The notes under the pieces were generated by a model, which was not told where the DNA came from, searched no databases, and saw only the letters and a program-made list of their open reading frames with translations. From the NCBI RefSeq assembly GCF_040529065.1, contig NZ_CP132343.1:3472001-3536000 (forward strand): a stretch of 64,000 nucleotides of DNA. Reading direction: 5' to 3'. Positions 35,096 through 42,885 of this stretch are shown piece after piece (the first letter of the stretch is position 1; each line of letters begins with the position of its first letter). The position numbers and the translations under genes were made by a program. The stretch is from Xanthomonas sacchari (lineage in GTDB: Bacteria > Pseudomonadota > Gammaproteobacteria > Xanthomonadales > Xanthomonadaceae).

Positions 35096-36133
35096 TCACT
35101 CGAACAACCGCTTGTCCTTGGCGTATTCGCGGGCCTGGTTGCGGGTGATCAGGCTGCGCTTGACCAGGTCCTGCAGGTGCTGGTCCAGGGTCTGCATGCC
35201 GTTCTGCTGGCCGGTCTGGATCGCCGAGTACATCTGCGCCACCTTGTCCTCGCGGATCAGGTTGCGGATGGCGGGGGTGCCGACCATGATTTCCCAGGCC
35301 GCGGTGCGGCCGCCGCCGACCTTCTTCAGCAGCGCCTGCGAGATCACCGCGCGCAGCGATTCGGACAGCATCGAGCGCACCATCGGCTTTTCGCCGGCGG
35401 GGAACACGTCGATGATGCGGTCGATGGTCTTGGCCGCCGAACTGGTGTGCAGGGTGCCGAACACCAGGTGGCCGGTCTCCGCCGCGGTCAGCGCCAGCCG
35501 GATGGTTTCCAGGTCGCGCAATTCGCCGACCAGGATGATGTCCGGGTCTTCGCGCAGCGCCGAACGCAGCGCCTCGTTGAAGCCGTGGGTGTCGCGGTGC
35601 ACCTCGCGCTGGTTGATCAGGCACTTCTGCGAGGTGTGCACGAATTCGATCGGATCCTCGACGGTGAGGATGTGGCCGTATTCGTTCTTGTTGATGTAGT
35701 CGATCATGCCGGCGAGCGTGGTCGACTTGCCCGAGCCGGTCGGCCCGGTGACCAGGATCAGGCCCTGCGGCTGGTCGATCAGCTGGCGGAAGATCGGCGG
35801 GCAGCCGAGGTCTTCCAGGGTCAGCACTTCCGAGGGAATGGTGCGGAACACCGCGCCGGCGCCGCGGTTCTGGTTGAACGCGTTGACGCGGAAGCGCGCC
35901 AGGCTGGGAATCTCGAAGGAGAAGTCGACCTCGAGGAATTCCTCGTAGTCGCGGCGTTGTTTGTCCGACATGATGTCGTAGACAAGCGCGTGCACCTGCT
36001 TGTGGTCCAGCGCCGGAATGTTGATGCGGCGGACGTCGCCATCGACCCGGATCATCGGCGGCAGGCCCGCGGACAGGTGCAGGTCGGACGCCTTGTTCTT
36101 GACCGAGAACGCCAATAGTTCAGCGATATCCAT
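35096..36133 (-). CDS. pilT: Type IV pilus retraction ATPase PilT
   Basis: A 345-residue ATPase, the standard length, that powers pilus retraction and twitching. Visible motifs are the N-terminal MDIAELLAFSVKNKASDLHLSAG, Walker A GPTGSGKST, the Asp box HILTVEDPIEFVH, Walker B DIILVGELRDLETI, the His box TGHLVFGTLHTSSA and the C-terminal AIRNLIRE motif needed for retraction. Start 36133 is clear. Its mRNA probably begins after TATACT at 36185-36190. It is divergent from yggS, a common arrangement in gammaproteobacteria. Confidence 0.97.
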   Translation of the reverse strand: MDIAELLAFSVKNKASDLHLSAGLPPMIRVDGDVRRINIPALDHKQVHALVYDIMSDKQRRDYEEFLEVDFSFEIPSLARFRVNAFNQNRGAGAVFRTIPSEVLTLEDLGCPPIFRQLIDQPQGLILVTGPTGSGKSTTLAGMIDYINKNEYGHILTVEDPIEFVHTSQKCLINQREVHRDTHGFNEALRSALREDPDIILVGELRDLETIRLALTAAETGHLVFGTLHTSSAAKTIDRIIDVFPAGEKPMVRSMLSESLRAVISQALLKKVGGGRTAAWEIMVGTPAIRNLIREDKVAQMYSAIQTGQQNGMQTLDQHLQDLVKRSLITRNQAREYAKDKRLFE

Positions 36134-36184
36134 ACGCTGCTTTTCCCCTTGGGCTGCGACTGGAAGGATGAATCCCCGGCCGGC

Positions 36185-36190
36185 AGTATA
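36185..36190 (-). promoter_or_regulatory. -10 hexamer for pilT
   Basis: TATACT on the minus strand, about 50 bases upstream of the pilT start. It gives a short leader with AGGGGAAAAG as the ribosome site. Confidence 0.5.
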
Positions 36191-36219
36191 GCGCCCTTCC
36201 CTTTGCCGGAACGCCGCCT

Positions 36220-36912
36220 GTGCCCCTCTCGCCGCTGCAACAGATCCGCCTGGACATGGACCGCGCCGCCGACGCCGCAGGGCGCCCGCACGCGCGCTTG
36301 CTGGCGGTGTCCAAGACCCAGCCGGCCGAGGCCGTGGCGGCGCTGGCCGCACAGGGGCAGCGCGCCTTCGGCGAGAACTACGTGCAGGAAGCGGCGGCCA
36401 AGATCGCCGCGCTGGCCGAGGCCGGACTGGAGTGGCATCTGATCGGGCACCTGCAGTCGAACAAGGCCGAACAGGCGGCGACGCTGTTCGACTGGGTGCA
36501 GACGGTGGACCGGCCCAAGCTGATCGCCGCCCTGGCCAAGGGCCGTGCGGCTGCGCCGGCGCGCGCGCCGCTGAACGTGTTGATCCAGGTCAACATCGAC
36601 GACGAGGCCAGCAAGCATGGCTGCCAGCCCGACGCCGTGGACGCCCTGGCCGCGGCCATCGCCGCACAGCCAGCGCTGGCCCTGCGCGGGCTGATGGCCA
36701 TTCCCGCGCCGTGGCCGGAGGCCGAGCGCCGCATCGACGCATTCGCGCGCATGCATGCGCTGTTCGTGCGGCTGCGCGACGCGCATCCGCAGGTCGACAC
36801 CTTGTCGATGGGCATGAGCGGCGACTTCGCCGACGCCATCGCCGCCGGCGCCACCATGGTGCGGGTCGGTACGGCCTTGTTCGGCGCACGCGGCCCGCGC
36901 GTTTCCGGCTGA
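36220..36912 (+). CDS. yggS: YggS-family pyridoxal phosphate homeostasis protein
   Basis: A 230-residue PLP-binding protein of the PLPBP/COG0325 family that buffers free pyridoxal phosphate. The cofactor lysine is Lys32 in LLAVSKTQP; FGENYVQEA, WHLIGHLQSNK and the phosphate-loop region LSMGMSGDFADAIAAGATMVRVGTALFG are intact. It starts with GTG at 36220. It is divergent from pilT. proC, its usual neighbour, is displaced by the secreted-protein gene at 37212. Confidence 0.95.
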   Translation: MPLSPLQQIRLDMDRAADAAGRPHARLLAVSKTQPAEAVAALAAQGQRAFGENYVQEAAAKIAALAEAGLEWHLIGHLQSNKAEQAATLFDWVQTVDRPKLIAALAKGRAAAPARAPLNVLIQVNIDDEASKHGCQPDAVDALAAAIAAQPALALRGLMAIPAPWPEAERRIDAFARMHALFVRLRDAHPQVDTLSMGMSGDFADAIAAGATMVRVGTALFGARGPRVSG

Positions 36913-36967
36913 ACCGGCTGCTGCCGCGCCGCATTACCGCATCGCCCGTGACATCGTGATGATTTGT

Positions 36968-37015
36968 CTACGACACCTTCAAAAACGATTCACCAACATC
37001 GGAATTCTGTCGTAG
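36968..37015. promoter_or_regulatory. Separated inverted repeat CTACGACA...TGTCGTAG
   Basis: Eight-base arms at 36968-36975 and 37008-37015 with a 32-base AT-richer spacer. It lies in the 300-base gap (36913-37211) upstream of the secreted-protein gene, which otherwise shows no gene. Possible operator or stem; no regulator is known. Confidence 0.3.
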
Positions 37016-37211
37016 CCGATCTGCTTGAAAAGCATAGAGTTTCAGGATGAATGAAAGGTTCGCGCCGACAGTGCTTCCTGAACCATGCGACACGGTTGCG
37101 AACCGTTAATTCAGTCACGTTTCAGACGTAGGCGCTTCGCTTCACATGGCGGCCGACCGCGGGTCCTCCGCAGTCCATCGCCGAATGCGCTCGGCTCGAA
37201 CGAGGTCACAG

Positions 37212-38258
37212 ATGCAAGCATCCACCCGATTGCTGTTCGCTTCCTGCTTCATCGGTCTGCTGCACGTCCCCGCGGCCATGGCCGCGCCGACGGCGACGCC
37301 GGCCTGGACCAACGAAGAAGCGATGATGTCGCCGGCGGAAGTCCAGGCGCGCACCGCCTGGCGCGAAACCATGGCGCATCAACCGACGCCGGCGGAAGGC
37401 TGCTTCCATGCCAGCTACCCCGATACGCAGTGGCAAACGGACGTCTGCAAAACCCTGACCCGCCACCTGCATCCGGTGCCGCACAAGATCCGCTTCGGCG
37501 CCACCGAAACCACCGGCAACGGCTACGACTACGCGCTGCGCTCCAGCACCCTGATCAGCAAGGCCGTGGGCAGCTTCCCGCAGGTCACCGGCGTGACGTC
37601 GGAGAAAGGCGTCGGCGTGGCGGCCTTCGGCGGCGGCGGCATCCTCGGCCCGAACGAGTATTCGCTGCAGATCAACTCCAACTACGACGCCACCACCAGC
37701 GTCTGCGGCGGCCGCTCCGGCTGCACCGTGTGGCAGCAGTTCGTCTACGCCACCGACTACGAGACCCAGGGCCAGGCCGCGGTGTTCATGCAGTACTGGC
37801 TGATCGGCTACGGCAGCAGCTGCCCGAGCGGCTGGATGAGCGGCGGCGGCTCGGACTGCTACCGCAACAGCAACGCGGTCAGCGCGCCGGACGTGCCGGC
37901 CACGCAGCTGGCCAACCTCAAGCTGACCGGTTCGGCCACCGCCAACGGCAACGACACCATCACCTTCACCAACAACGGCACCGCCTACAGCGTCAGCGCC
38001 AAGGACAGCGTGGTCAAGCTGGCCACGGTGTGGAAGGACGCCGAGTTCAACGTGGTCGGCAACGCCGGCGGTTCCAGCGCCAACTTCAACTCCGGCTCGT
38101 CGATCACGGTGAAGGTGGCCGCCACCAACGGCTCCACCGCCGCCCCGACCTGCGCGGCCAACGCCGGCAGCACCGGCGAGACCAACAACCTCAACCTGGG
38201 CAGCTGCTCGACGGCCGGCGGCAGCACGCCGTCGATCACCTTCACCGAGTCCAACTGA
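37212..38258 (+). CDS. Secreted cysteine-rich protein of unknown function
   Basis: A 348-residue protein with a Sec signal (cleavage about AMA, residue 25). The mature part has eight cysteines (EGCFH, TDVCKT, SVCGGRSGC, SSCPSG, SDCYR, PTCAA, GSCST), so up to four disulfides. The middle is rich in Gly, Ser and aromatic residues (FVYATDYETQGQAAVFMQYWLIGYG), and the last 90 residues look like a beta-sandwich (NTSG-rich strands, ITVKVAATNG). I do not recognise an enzyme motif. ATG 37212 has GAGGT upstream; the frame is open to 37146. It is a single gene with a hairpin after it, placed where yggS and proC would normally be adjacent. Confidence 0.82.
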   Translation: MQASTRLLFASCFIGLLHVPAAMAAPTATPAWTNEEAMMSPAEVQARTAWRETMAHQPTPAEGCFHASYPDTQWQTDVCKTLTRHLHPVPHKIRFGATETTGNGYDYALRSSTLISKAVGSFPQVTGVTSEKGVGVAAFGGGGILGPNEYSLQINSNYDATTSVCGGRSGCTVWQQFVYATDYETQGQAAVFMQYWLIGYGSSCPSGWMSGGGSDCYRNSNAVSAPDVPATQLANLKLTGSATANGNDTITFTNNGTAYSVSAKDSVVKLATVWKDAEFNVVGNAGGSSANFNSGSSITVKVAATNGSTAAPTCAANAGSTGETNNLNLGSCSTAGGSTPSITFTESN

Positions 38259-38263
38259 GTCGT

Positions 38264-38291
38264 CGCGCCGGTCCGCATGGCGGCCGGCGCG
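38264..38291 (+). terminator. Stem-loop after the secreted-protein gene
   Basis: Stem CGCGCCGG/CCGGCGCG around a 12-base loop, beginning 5 bases after the stop and followed by TTCTTCC. Confidence 0.6.
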
Positions 38292-38385
38292 TTCTTCCGC
38301 AGCGTGATCCGGGCCGCGCCGCACCGCAGCAACGCGGCGCGGCGCAGCCGCTACCATGGCGCTCCCTCTTCGCGACGGTGCGCAC

Positions 38386-39231
38386 ATGGCTTCCGCTTCT
38401 CCCGATTCCCACGCGGCCGATATCGCCTTCATCGGCGGCGGCAACATGGCGCGCAGCCTGATCGCCGGGCTGGTCCGGCAAGGCACCGATCCGCACCGCA
38501 TCCGCGTGGCCGAGCCGGTGGCGGCGCTGCGCGAGGCGCTGGTCGCCGACTACGGCGTCCACGCGGTCGCCTCCGCGGCCGAGGCCGCCGACGGCGCGGC
38601 GCTGTGGATGTTCGCGGTCAAGCCGCAGGTGCTGCGCGGTGTCTGCAACGAACTGGCCGCGTTGGCGCAGGCGCAGCGGCCACTGCTGGTGTCCATCGCC
38701 GCCGGCATCACCACCGCGCAACTGGACCGCTGGCTCGGCGGCGGCCACGCCCTGGTCCGCGCGATGCCCAATACCCCTGCCCTGCTCGGCGCCGGCGTCA
38801 CCGGCCTGTTGGCCAGCGCCGGCGTCGATGCCGGCCAACGCGCCCACGCCGAGCGCGTGCTGGCCGCCGCCGGCGTCACCGTGTGGGTCGAGGACGAGGC
38901 GCTGATCGATGCGGTCACCGCGGTCTCCGGCAGCGGCCCCGCCTACGTGTTCCTGCTCGCCGAGGCGATGGAAGCGGCGGGCATCGCCCAGGGCCTGCCC
39001 GCCGACACCGCGCGCACCCTGACCCTGCAGACCGTGCTCGGCGCGGCGCGCATGCTCACCGAGTCCGGCGAGGCGCCGAGCGAACTGCGCCGCCGCGTGA
39101 CCTCGCCCAACGGCACCACCCAGGCCGCGATCGAGACCTTCCAGCACGGCGGCTTCGAGGCGCTGACCGCCGCCGCGATCGCTGCGGCGGCCGCGCGCGG
39201 CCGTGCCCTGTCCGCCGCCAACGACGACTGA
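38386..39231 (+). CDS. proC: Pyrroline-5-carboxylate reductase
   Basis: A 281-residue cytoplasmic enzyme for the last step of proline synthesis. The NAD(P) motif is IAFIGGGNMARSL near the N-terminus; the C-terminal dimerisation domain has the family signature AVSGSGPAYVFLLAEAM, followed by RRRVTSPNGTTQAAIETF. The frame is open ten codons further to 38356, but TACCAT at 38352-38357 looks like a -10 element, which would place the transcript start between the two and favours ATG 38386. The DUF4426 gene follows after 14 bases; yggT, usual after proC in Pseudomonas, is missing. Confidence 0.95.
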   Translation: MASASPDSHAADIAFIGGGNMARSLIAGLVRQGTDPHRIRVAEPVAALREALVADYGVHAVASAAEAADGAALWMFAVKPQVLRGVCNELAALAQAQRPLLVSIAAGITTAQLDRWLGGGHALVRAMPNTPALLGAGVTGLLASAGVDAGQRAHAERVLAAAGVTVWVEDEALIDAVTAVSGSGPAYVFLLAEAMEAAGIAQGLPADTARTLTLQTVLGAARMLTESGEAPSELRRRVTSPNGTTQAAIETFQHGGFEALTAAAIAAAAARGRALSAANDD

Positions 39232-39245
39232 TCCGGAGAACGCCG

Positions 39246-39698
39246 ATGCGTGTCCTGCCCGCTGCGCTGCTGTGCCTGGCCCTGGCCGCCTGCTCGGACC
39301 AGGACACCCCACGTCCGGCGACACTGCTCGCCGCCACCCCGGCGCAGGCCGATTTCGGCGCGCTGCGCGTGCACTACAACGCCTTGCCCACATTGGCGAT
39401 GAGCGACGACGTGGCGCGCCGCTACGGCATCGCCCGCGAAGCCGACACCGCCCTGGTGATGATCGCGCTGCGTACGCTGCACGGTGGCGAGGAAGCGCCG
39501 GCGGTGGGCACGGTGGAGGCGGTGGCGACCGACCTCAGCGGCCAGCGCCAGCCGGTGGCGCTGCGCGCGGTCCGCACCGACGCCTACACCGACTACGTCG
39601 GCACCGTGCGCAGCAGCGCCCACGACCAGTTGCGCTTCGTGGTGCAGGTGCGCAGCGCCGACGGCAGCGGCACGGTGCGCTTCACCCGTAATTTCTAG
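39246..39698 (+). CDS. DUF4426 lipoprotein
   Basis: A 150-residue predicted lipoprotein (lipobox LAAC, Cys16) of the DUF4426 group, function unknown. The mature domain begins DFGALRVHYNALPTLAMSDDVARRYGI and continues as beta strands to HDQLRFVVQVRSADGSGTVRFTRNF. In Pseudomonas a related gene lies just past proC-yggT, so the position supports the assignment. It starts 14 bases after proC and is probably co-transcribed. Confidence 0.85.
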   Translation: MRVLPAALLCLALAACSDQDTPRPATLLAATPAQADFGALRVHYNALPTLAMSDDVARRYGIAREADTALVMIALRTLHGGEEAPAVGTVEAVATDLSGQRQPVALRAVRTDAYTDYVGTVRSSAHDQLRFVVQVRSADGSGTVRFTRNF

Positions 39699-39733
39699 CG
39701 CGCGCCCACGCTGCGCAGGCAACACAAACCGCC

Positions 39734-39818
39734 GTAGGAGCGGCTCTTGTCCCCCGTTTGGGATCAGCCGCGACCTGGCGTTATCGGGAAAGCCCGTCGC
39801 GGCTGAAGCCGCTCCTAC
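39734..39818. repeat. Family A palindromic repeat with an internal 18-base insertion
   Basis: The left arm is broken after GTAGGAGCGGCT by CTTGTCCCCCGTTTGGGA, then continues TCAGCCGCGAC. The insert itself has TCCC...GGGA complementarity. The right arm is intact. Confidence 0.85.
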
Positions 39819-39862
39819 GGAAAGCTGGACAGACCGACCGGCGCACAGCGAGCGCGGTCCAT

Positions 39863-39889
39863 TGTGGGAGGGACTTCAGTCCCGACGCG
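39863..39889. repeat. Half copy of family B repeat
   Basis: Left arm only (TGTGGGAGGGACTTCAGTC...). It sits between the family A repeat and the soxR stop, 54 bases away. Confidence 0.78.
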
Positions 39890-39942
39890 GTAACGGTGGA
39901 CGTGGCGGCATTGCACGCGGCTGCTGCGCGCGGACACAGCGC

Positions 39943-40380
39943 TCACTCCTCCGCCCAGCGCTGCGGGCCGTCGCCGTGCGCGGCCAGGGTGTCGGCCGGG
40001 TTGCTCAGCCGGCAGCGGCGCAGCGACAGGCAGCCGCAGCCGATGCAGTCGGTGAGCTGGTGGCGCAGGCGGGTCAGCTGCAGGATGCGTGCGTCCAGTT
40101 CCTCGCGCCACACCGCCGACATCCGTGCCCACTCGGCGCGGGTGGGCGTGCGCGCGTCGGGCAACTGCGCGAAGGCGGCCTTGACGCTGTCCAGCGGCAC
40201 GCCGACGCGTTGCGCCACGCGGATCACCGCCAGCCGGCGCAGCACGTCTCGCGTATAGCGGCGCTGGTTGCCGGCGGTGCGCATGCTGCGGATCAGGCCC
40301 TTGCTCTCGTAGAAATGCAGCGCCGACACGGCCACGCCGCTGCGCGCGGCGACCTGCCCCACGCTCAGTTCTTCCTGCAT
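39943..40380 (-). CDS. soxR: Redox-sensing MerR-family regulator SoxR
   Basis: A 145-residue dimeric activator that senses redox-cycling compounds with a [2Fe-2S] cluster. The HTH is at about 5-45 (VGQVAARSGVAVSALHFYESKGLI, NQRRYTRDVLRRL), then a dimer helix, then the cluster cysteines Cys112, Cys115, Cys117 and Cys123 (CIGCGC...C), the exact SoxR pattern. Start 40380 has GAGGT upstream. Its ribosome site overlaps the SoxR box, so soxR is probably self-regulated. No soxS is present, as usual outside enteric bacteria, where SoxR acts directly on exporters and oxidoreductases. Confidence 0.96.
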   Translation of the reverse strand: MQEELSVGQVAARSGVAVSALHFYESKGLIRSMRTAGNQRRYTRDVLRRLAVIRVAQRVGVPLDSVKAAFAQLPDARTPTRAEWARMSAVWREELDARILQLTRLRHQLTDCIGCGCLSLRRCRLSNPADTLAAHGDGPQRWAEE

Positions 40381-40387
40381 CGCTTGA

Positions 40388-40405
40388 CCTCGAGTCCGGT
40401 TGAGG
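40388..40405. promoter_or_regulatory. SoxR box between soxR and the MFS gene
   Basis: CCTCGAGTCCGGTTGAGG matches the 18-base E. coli soxS operator CCTCAAGTTAACTTGAGG at 13 positions, including both outer CCTC/GAGG arms. On the plus strand TTGACC (40384-40389) and CATGCT (40409-40414) flank it with a 19-base spacer, the stretched spacing typical of MerR-type promoters. Confidence 0.82.
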
Positions 40406-40481
40406 TTGCATGCTGCATGGCCTGCAGGCGCCCACGCAAGTCGCCACCGGCAGCCGTCCAACCGCTTTTCCAGGTATCCCG

Positions 40482-41867
40482 ATGCAAGACCACGCCACCG
40501 CCGCCGCTGCCCCGCCCGCCCCTGTCACTGCCGGCTCCGTGCTGGCGCCGGCTTATCGCGCCACCACCATCGGCATGGTCGCGCTGGTGTCGTTGATCGC
40601 CTTCGAAGCGCTGGCGGTGGCCGCGGCGATGCCGACCGTGGCGCGCGAACTGGATGGCCTGCGGCTGTACGCGCTGGCCTTCGGCGGCACTCTGGCCACC
40701 AGTGTGATCGGCATGACCGTGGCCGGGCGCTGGAGCGACCTGCACGGGCCGGCGGCGCCGCTCTGGGCCGGCCTGGCCTGCTTCGTCTGCGGCCTGCTGC
40801 TGGCCGGCTTCGCTCCGTCGATGGACGTCCTGCTGGCCGGCCGGCTGGTGCAGGGCCTGGGCGCCGGTGCGATCTCGGTGGTGCTGTACGTGCTGGTCGC
40901 GCGGCTGTATCCGCAGGCGATCCGCCCGCGCATGTTCGCCGCGTTCTCCGCCGGCTGGGTGGTGCCGTCGCTGATCGGCCCCAGCATCAGCGGGCTGATC
41001 GTCGAACACGTCGGCTGGCGCTGGGTGTTCCTGGCGGTGCCGCTGCTGGCGCTGCCGGCGGCGGCGCTGCTGTGGCCGGCATTGCGGCGCCTGCCGCCCG
41101 CCGCCAGCGCGGACGGCAGCAGCGGCGCGTCGCGGCTGTGGTCGCTGGGCGCGGCGGCCGGTGTCTGTCTGCTCTACCTGGGTGGCCAGCAACGCGGGCT
41201 GTGGGCGGCACTGCTGTTGCCATCGGCATTGGCGCTGCTGGTGCTGTGCACCTGGCGGCTGCTGCCTGCGGGCACTCTACGCGCCGCGCGCGGCCTGCCC
41301 AGCGTGATCGCGCTGCGTGGCGTCGCCGGGTCGGCGTTCTTCGGCTGCGAGGCGTTCCTGCCGCTGCTGCTGTCGCGCGAACGCGGGCTGTCGCCGGTGT
41401 GGGCGGGCGTGGCGCTGAGCGCCGGCGCGCTGGGCTGGTTCGCCGGCTCCTGGTACCAGGGCCACTACGGCCGCGACGCGACCCGGCTGCGGCGGCTGCG
41501 CCTGGGCTGCACGCTGATGGCGCTGGGCATCGCGACCACCACGCTGGCACTGCTGCCAGCGGTGCCCGCCGCGCTGGCGATCGGCGGCTGGACCGCTACC
41601 GGCCTGGGCATGGGACTGATCTATCCGTCCCTGGCGGTGCTGACCCTGACCCTGTCGCCGCCGGCGCGGCAGGGCCGCAACAGTTCGGCGCTGCAGTTGA
41701 GCGAGGCGATCGCGGTGGCGACCACGCTGGCGGTCGGCGGTTCGCTGTTCGCCGCGCTGCTGGCGTACTCGGCCAATGCGGCTTACCTGTCGACCTTCGC
41801 CGTCGCCGCGCTCATGGCGCTGCTCGGCCTGGGCATCGCCGGCCGTACCCAGCCCACGCCTGGCTAA
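40482..41867 (+). CDS. MFS transporter, probably SoxR-regulated
   Basis: A 461-residue inner-membrane transporter of the major facilitator superfamily, drug:proton antiporter type, with 12-14 predicted segments. The N-terminal half has VAAAMPTVARELDG after helix 1 and the loop-2 motif GRWSDLHGPAAP; GRLVQGLGAGAISVVLYVLVARLYP contains the conserved helix 4 arginine, and helix 5 follows with SLIGPSISGLIVEHVGWRWVFL. Start 40482 is preferred over the frame opening at 40410, which lies inside the promoter. The divergent soxR and the box between them suggest export of redox-active compounds, but substrate is unknown. Confidence 0.88.
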   Translation: MQDHATAAAAPPAPVTAGSVLAPAYRATTIGMVALVSLIAFEALAVAAAMPTVARELDGLRLYALAFGGTLATSVIGMTVAGRWSDLHGPAAPLWAGLACFVCGLLLAGFAPSMDVLLAGRLVQGLGAGAISVVLYVLVARLYPQAIRPRMFAAFSAGWVVPSLIGPSISGLIVEHVGWRWVFLAVPLLALPAAALLWPALRRLPPAASADGSSGASRLWSLGAAAGVCLLYLGGQQRGLWAALLLPSALALLVLCTWRLLPAGTLRAARGLPSVIALRGVAGSAFFGCEAFLPLLLSRERGLSPVWAGVALSAGALGWFAGSWYQGHYGRDATRLRRLRLGCTLMALGIATTTLALLPAVPAALAIGGWTATGLGMGLIYPSLAVLTLTLSPPARQGRNSSALQLSEAIAVATTLAVGGSLFAALLAYSANAAYLSTFAVAALMALLGLGIAGRTQPTPG

Positions 41868-41942
41868 CGGAATCGCCGCGTGTGGCGCCTGCCGCGGCGT
41901 GGTGGCGTGCGCGACAAGAAGGATCGCGGAAGTGGCGATCCG

Positions 41943-41972
41943 TCCATGGCCGCACGATGACGCGGCCATGGA
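41943..41972. terminator. Stem-loop between convergent MFS and BtuF-like genes
   Basis: Perfect 11-base-pair stem TCCATGGCCGC/GCGGCCATGGA with an 8-base loop. No T tract on either side, so it may work with Rho or be incidental. Confidence 0.45.
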
Positions 41973-42014
41973 TGCGCGTTGCGCCCGTTCGGATGGTGGC
42001 CTGGCAGCCCCGCC

Positions 42015-42815
42015 CTAGCGCGCGCCCACGCCCCTGGCCCATGCCTGGATGATGTCGGCGATGGCGCGCACGCCGTCGGTGAGCGCGGCCGGCCCCGGCT
42101 GCAGGATCAGCGGCGACTTGATCTCGAACAGTTGCCCGTCGCGCACCGCCGGAATCGCCGACCAGCCAGGCCGCGCGGCGACGCGCTCGGGGCGGAAGCG
42201 CTTGCCGCACCAGGAGCCGAGGATGATGTCCGGCGCGCGCCGCACCACCTCGTCGCCATTGGCCATGATCCGCGCCTTGGCCAGCGGCTGCACCGACAGT
42301 TCCGGGAACACGTCCTCGCCGCCGGCGATGCCCACCAGTTCGGCCACCCAGCGGATGCCGGTGATGATCGGCTCGTCCCACTCCTCCAGGTACACGCGCG
42401 GCCGCCGCGGCAAGGTGGCGGCCTGTGCGGCGATGGCGTCGAGGCCGCGCTGCAACTCGTCGGCGTAGGCATCAGCGCGCGGCCCGGCGCCGACCAGCGC
42501 GCCGAGCCGGCGCACGTAGTCGAGGATGCCGTCGACGCTGCGATGGTTGGCGATCCACACCTCCACGCCGTGCCGCACCAGGTCGGCGGCGATATCGGCC
42601 TGGATGTCGGAGAAGCCGATCGCCAGGTCCGGCTGCAGCTTCAGGATCTCGCCGATCTTGGCGCTGGTGAAGGCGCTGACCTTGGGCTTGTCGCGGCGCG
42701 CCTGCGGCGGGCGCACGGTGAAGCCGCTGATGCCGACGATGCGCTGCTGCTCGCCGAGCGCGTACAGCGTTTCGGTCGGCTCTTCGGTCAGGCAGACGAT
42801 GCGCCGCGGGCCCAT
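42015..42815 (-). CDS. BtuF/FhuD-type periplasmic-binding-fold protein without signal peptide
   Basis: A 266-residue protein of the metal-chelate binding-protein family (cobalamin, siderophore). It has the two-lobed fold: [28 protein letters not shown] at the N-terminus, [28 protein letters not shown], a long backbone helix, and [27 protein letters not shown] in the second lobe. The fold begins almost at the start codon, with no room for a signal peptide; the GTG eight codons upstream does not provide one. So it is either cytoplasmic or exported by another route. No permease or ATPase gene is adjacent. Often annotated cobalamin-binding protein; ligand uncertain. Confidence 0.78.
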   Translation of the reverse strand: MGPRRIVCLTEEPTETLYALGEQQRIVGISGFTVRPPQARRDKPKVSAFTSAKIGEILKLQPDLAIGFSDIQADIAADLVRHGVEVWIANHRSVDGILDYVRRLGALVGAGPRADAYADELQRGLDAIAAQAATLPRRPRVYLEEWDEPIITGIRWVAELVGIAGGEDVFPELSVQPLAKARIMANGDEVVRRAPDIILGSWCGKRFRPERVAARPGWSAIPAVRDGQLFEIKSPLILQPGPAALTDGVRAIADIIQAWARGVGAR

Positions 42816-42885
42816 GCTCACCGCGCCCCGTGCGGGCACGGGTCGACCGCGGCGGCAGCGCCGCGGCAGGCCGGGCCGGCACCGC

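Noticed and set aside
36913-37211. Cyclic di-GMP (GEMM) or other riboswitch before the secreted protein
   Set aside because: I looked for the conserved GEMM words and did not find them; the region has only the spaced inverted repeat.
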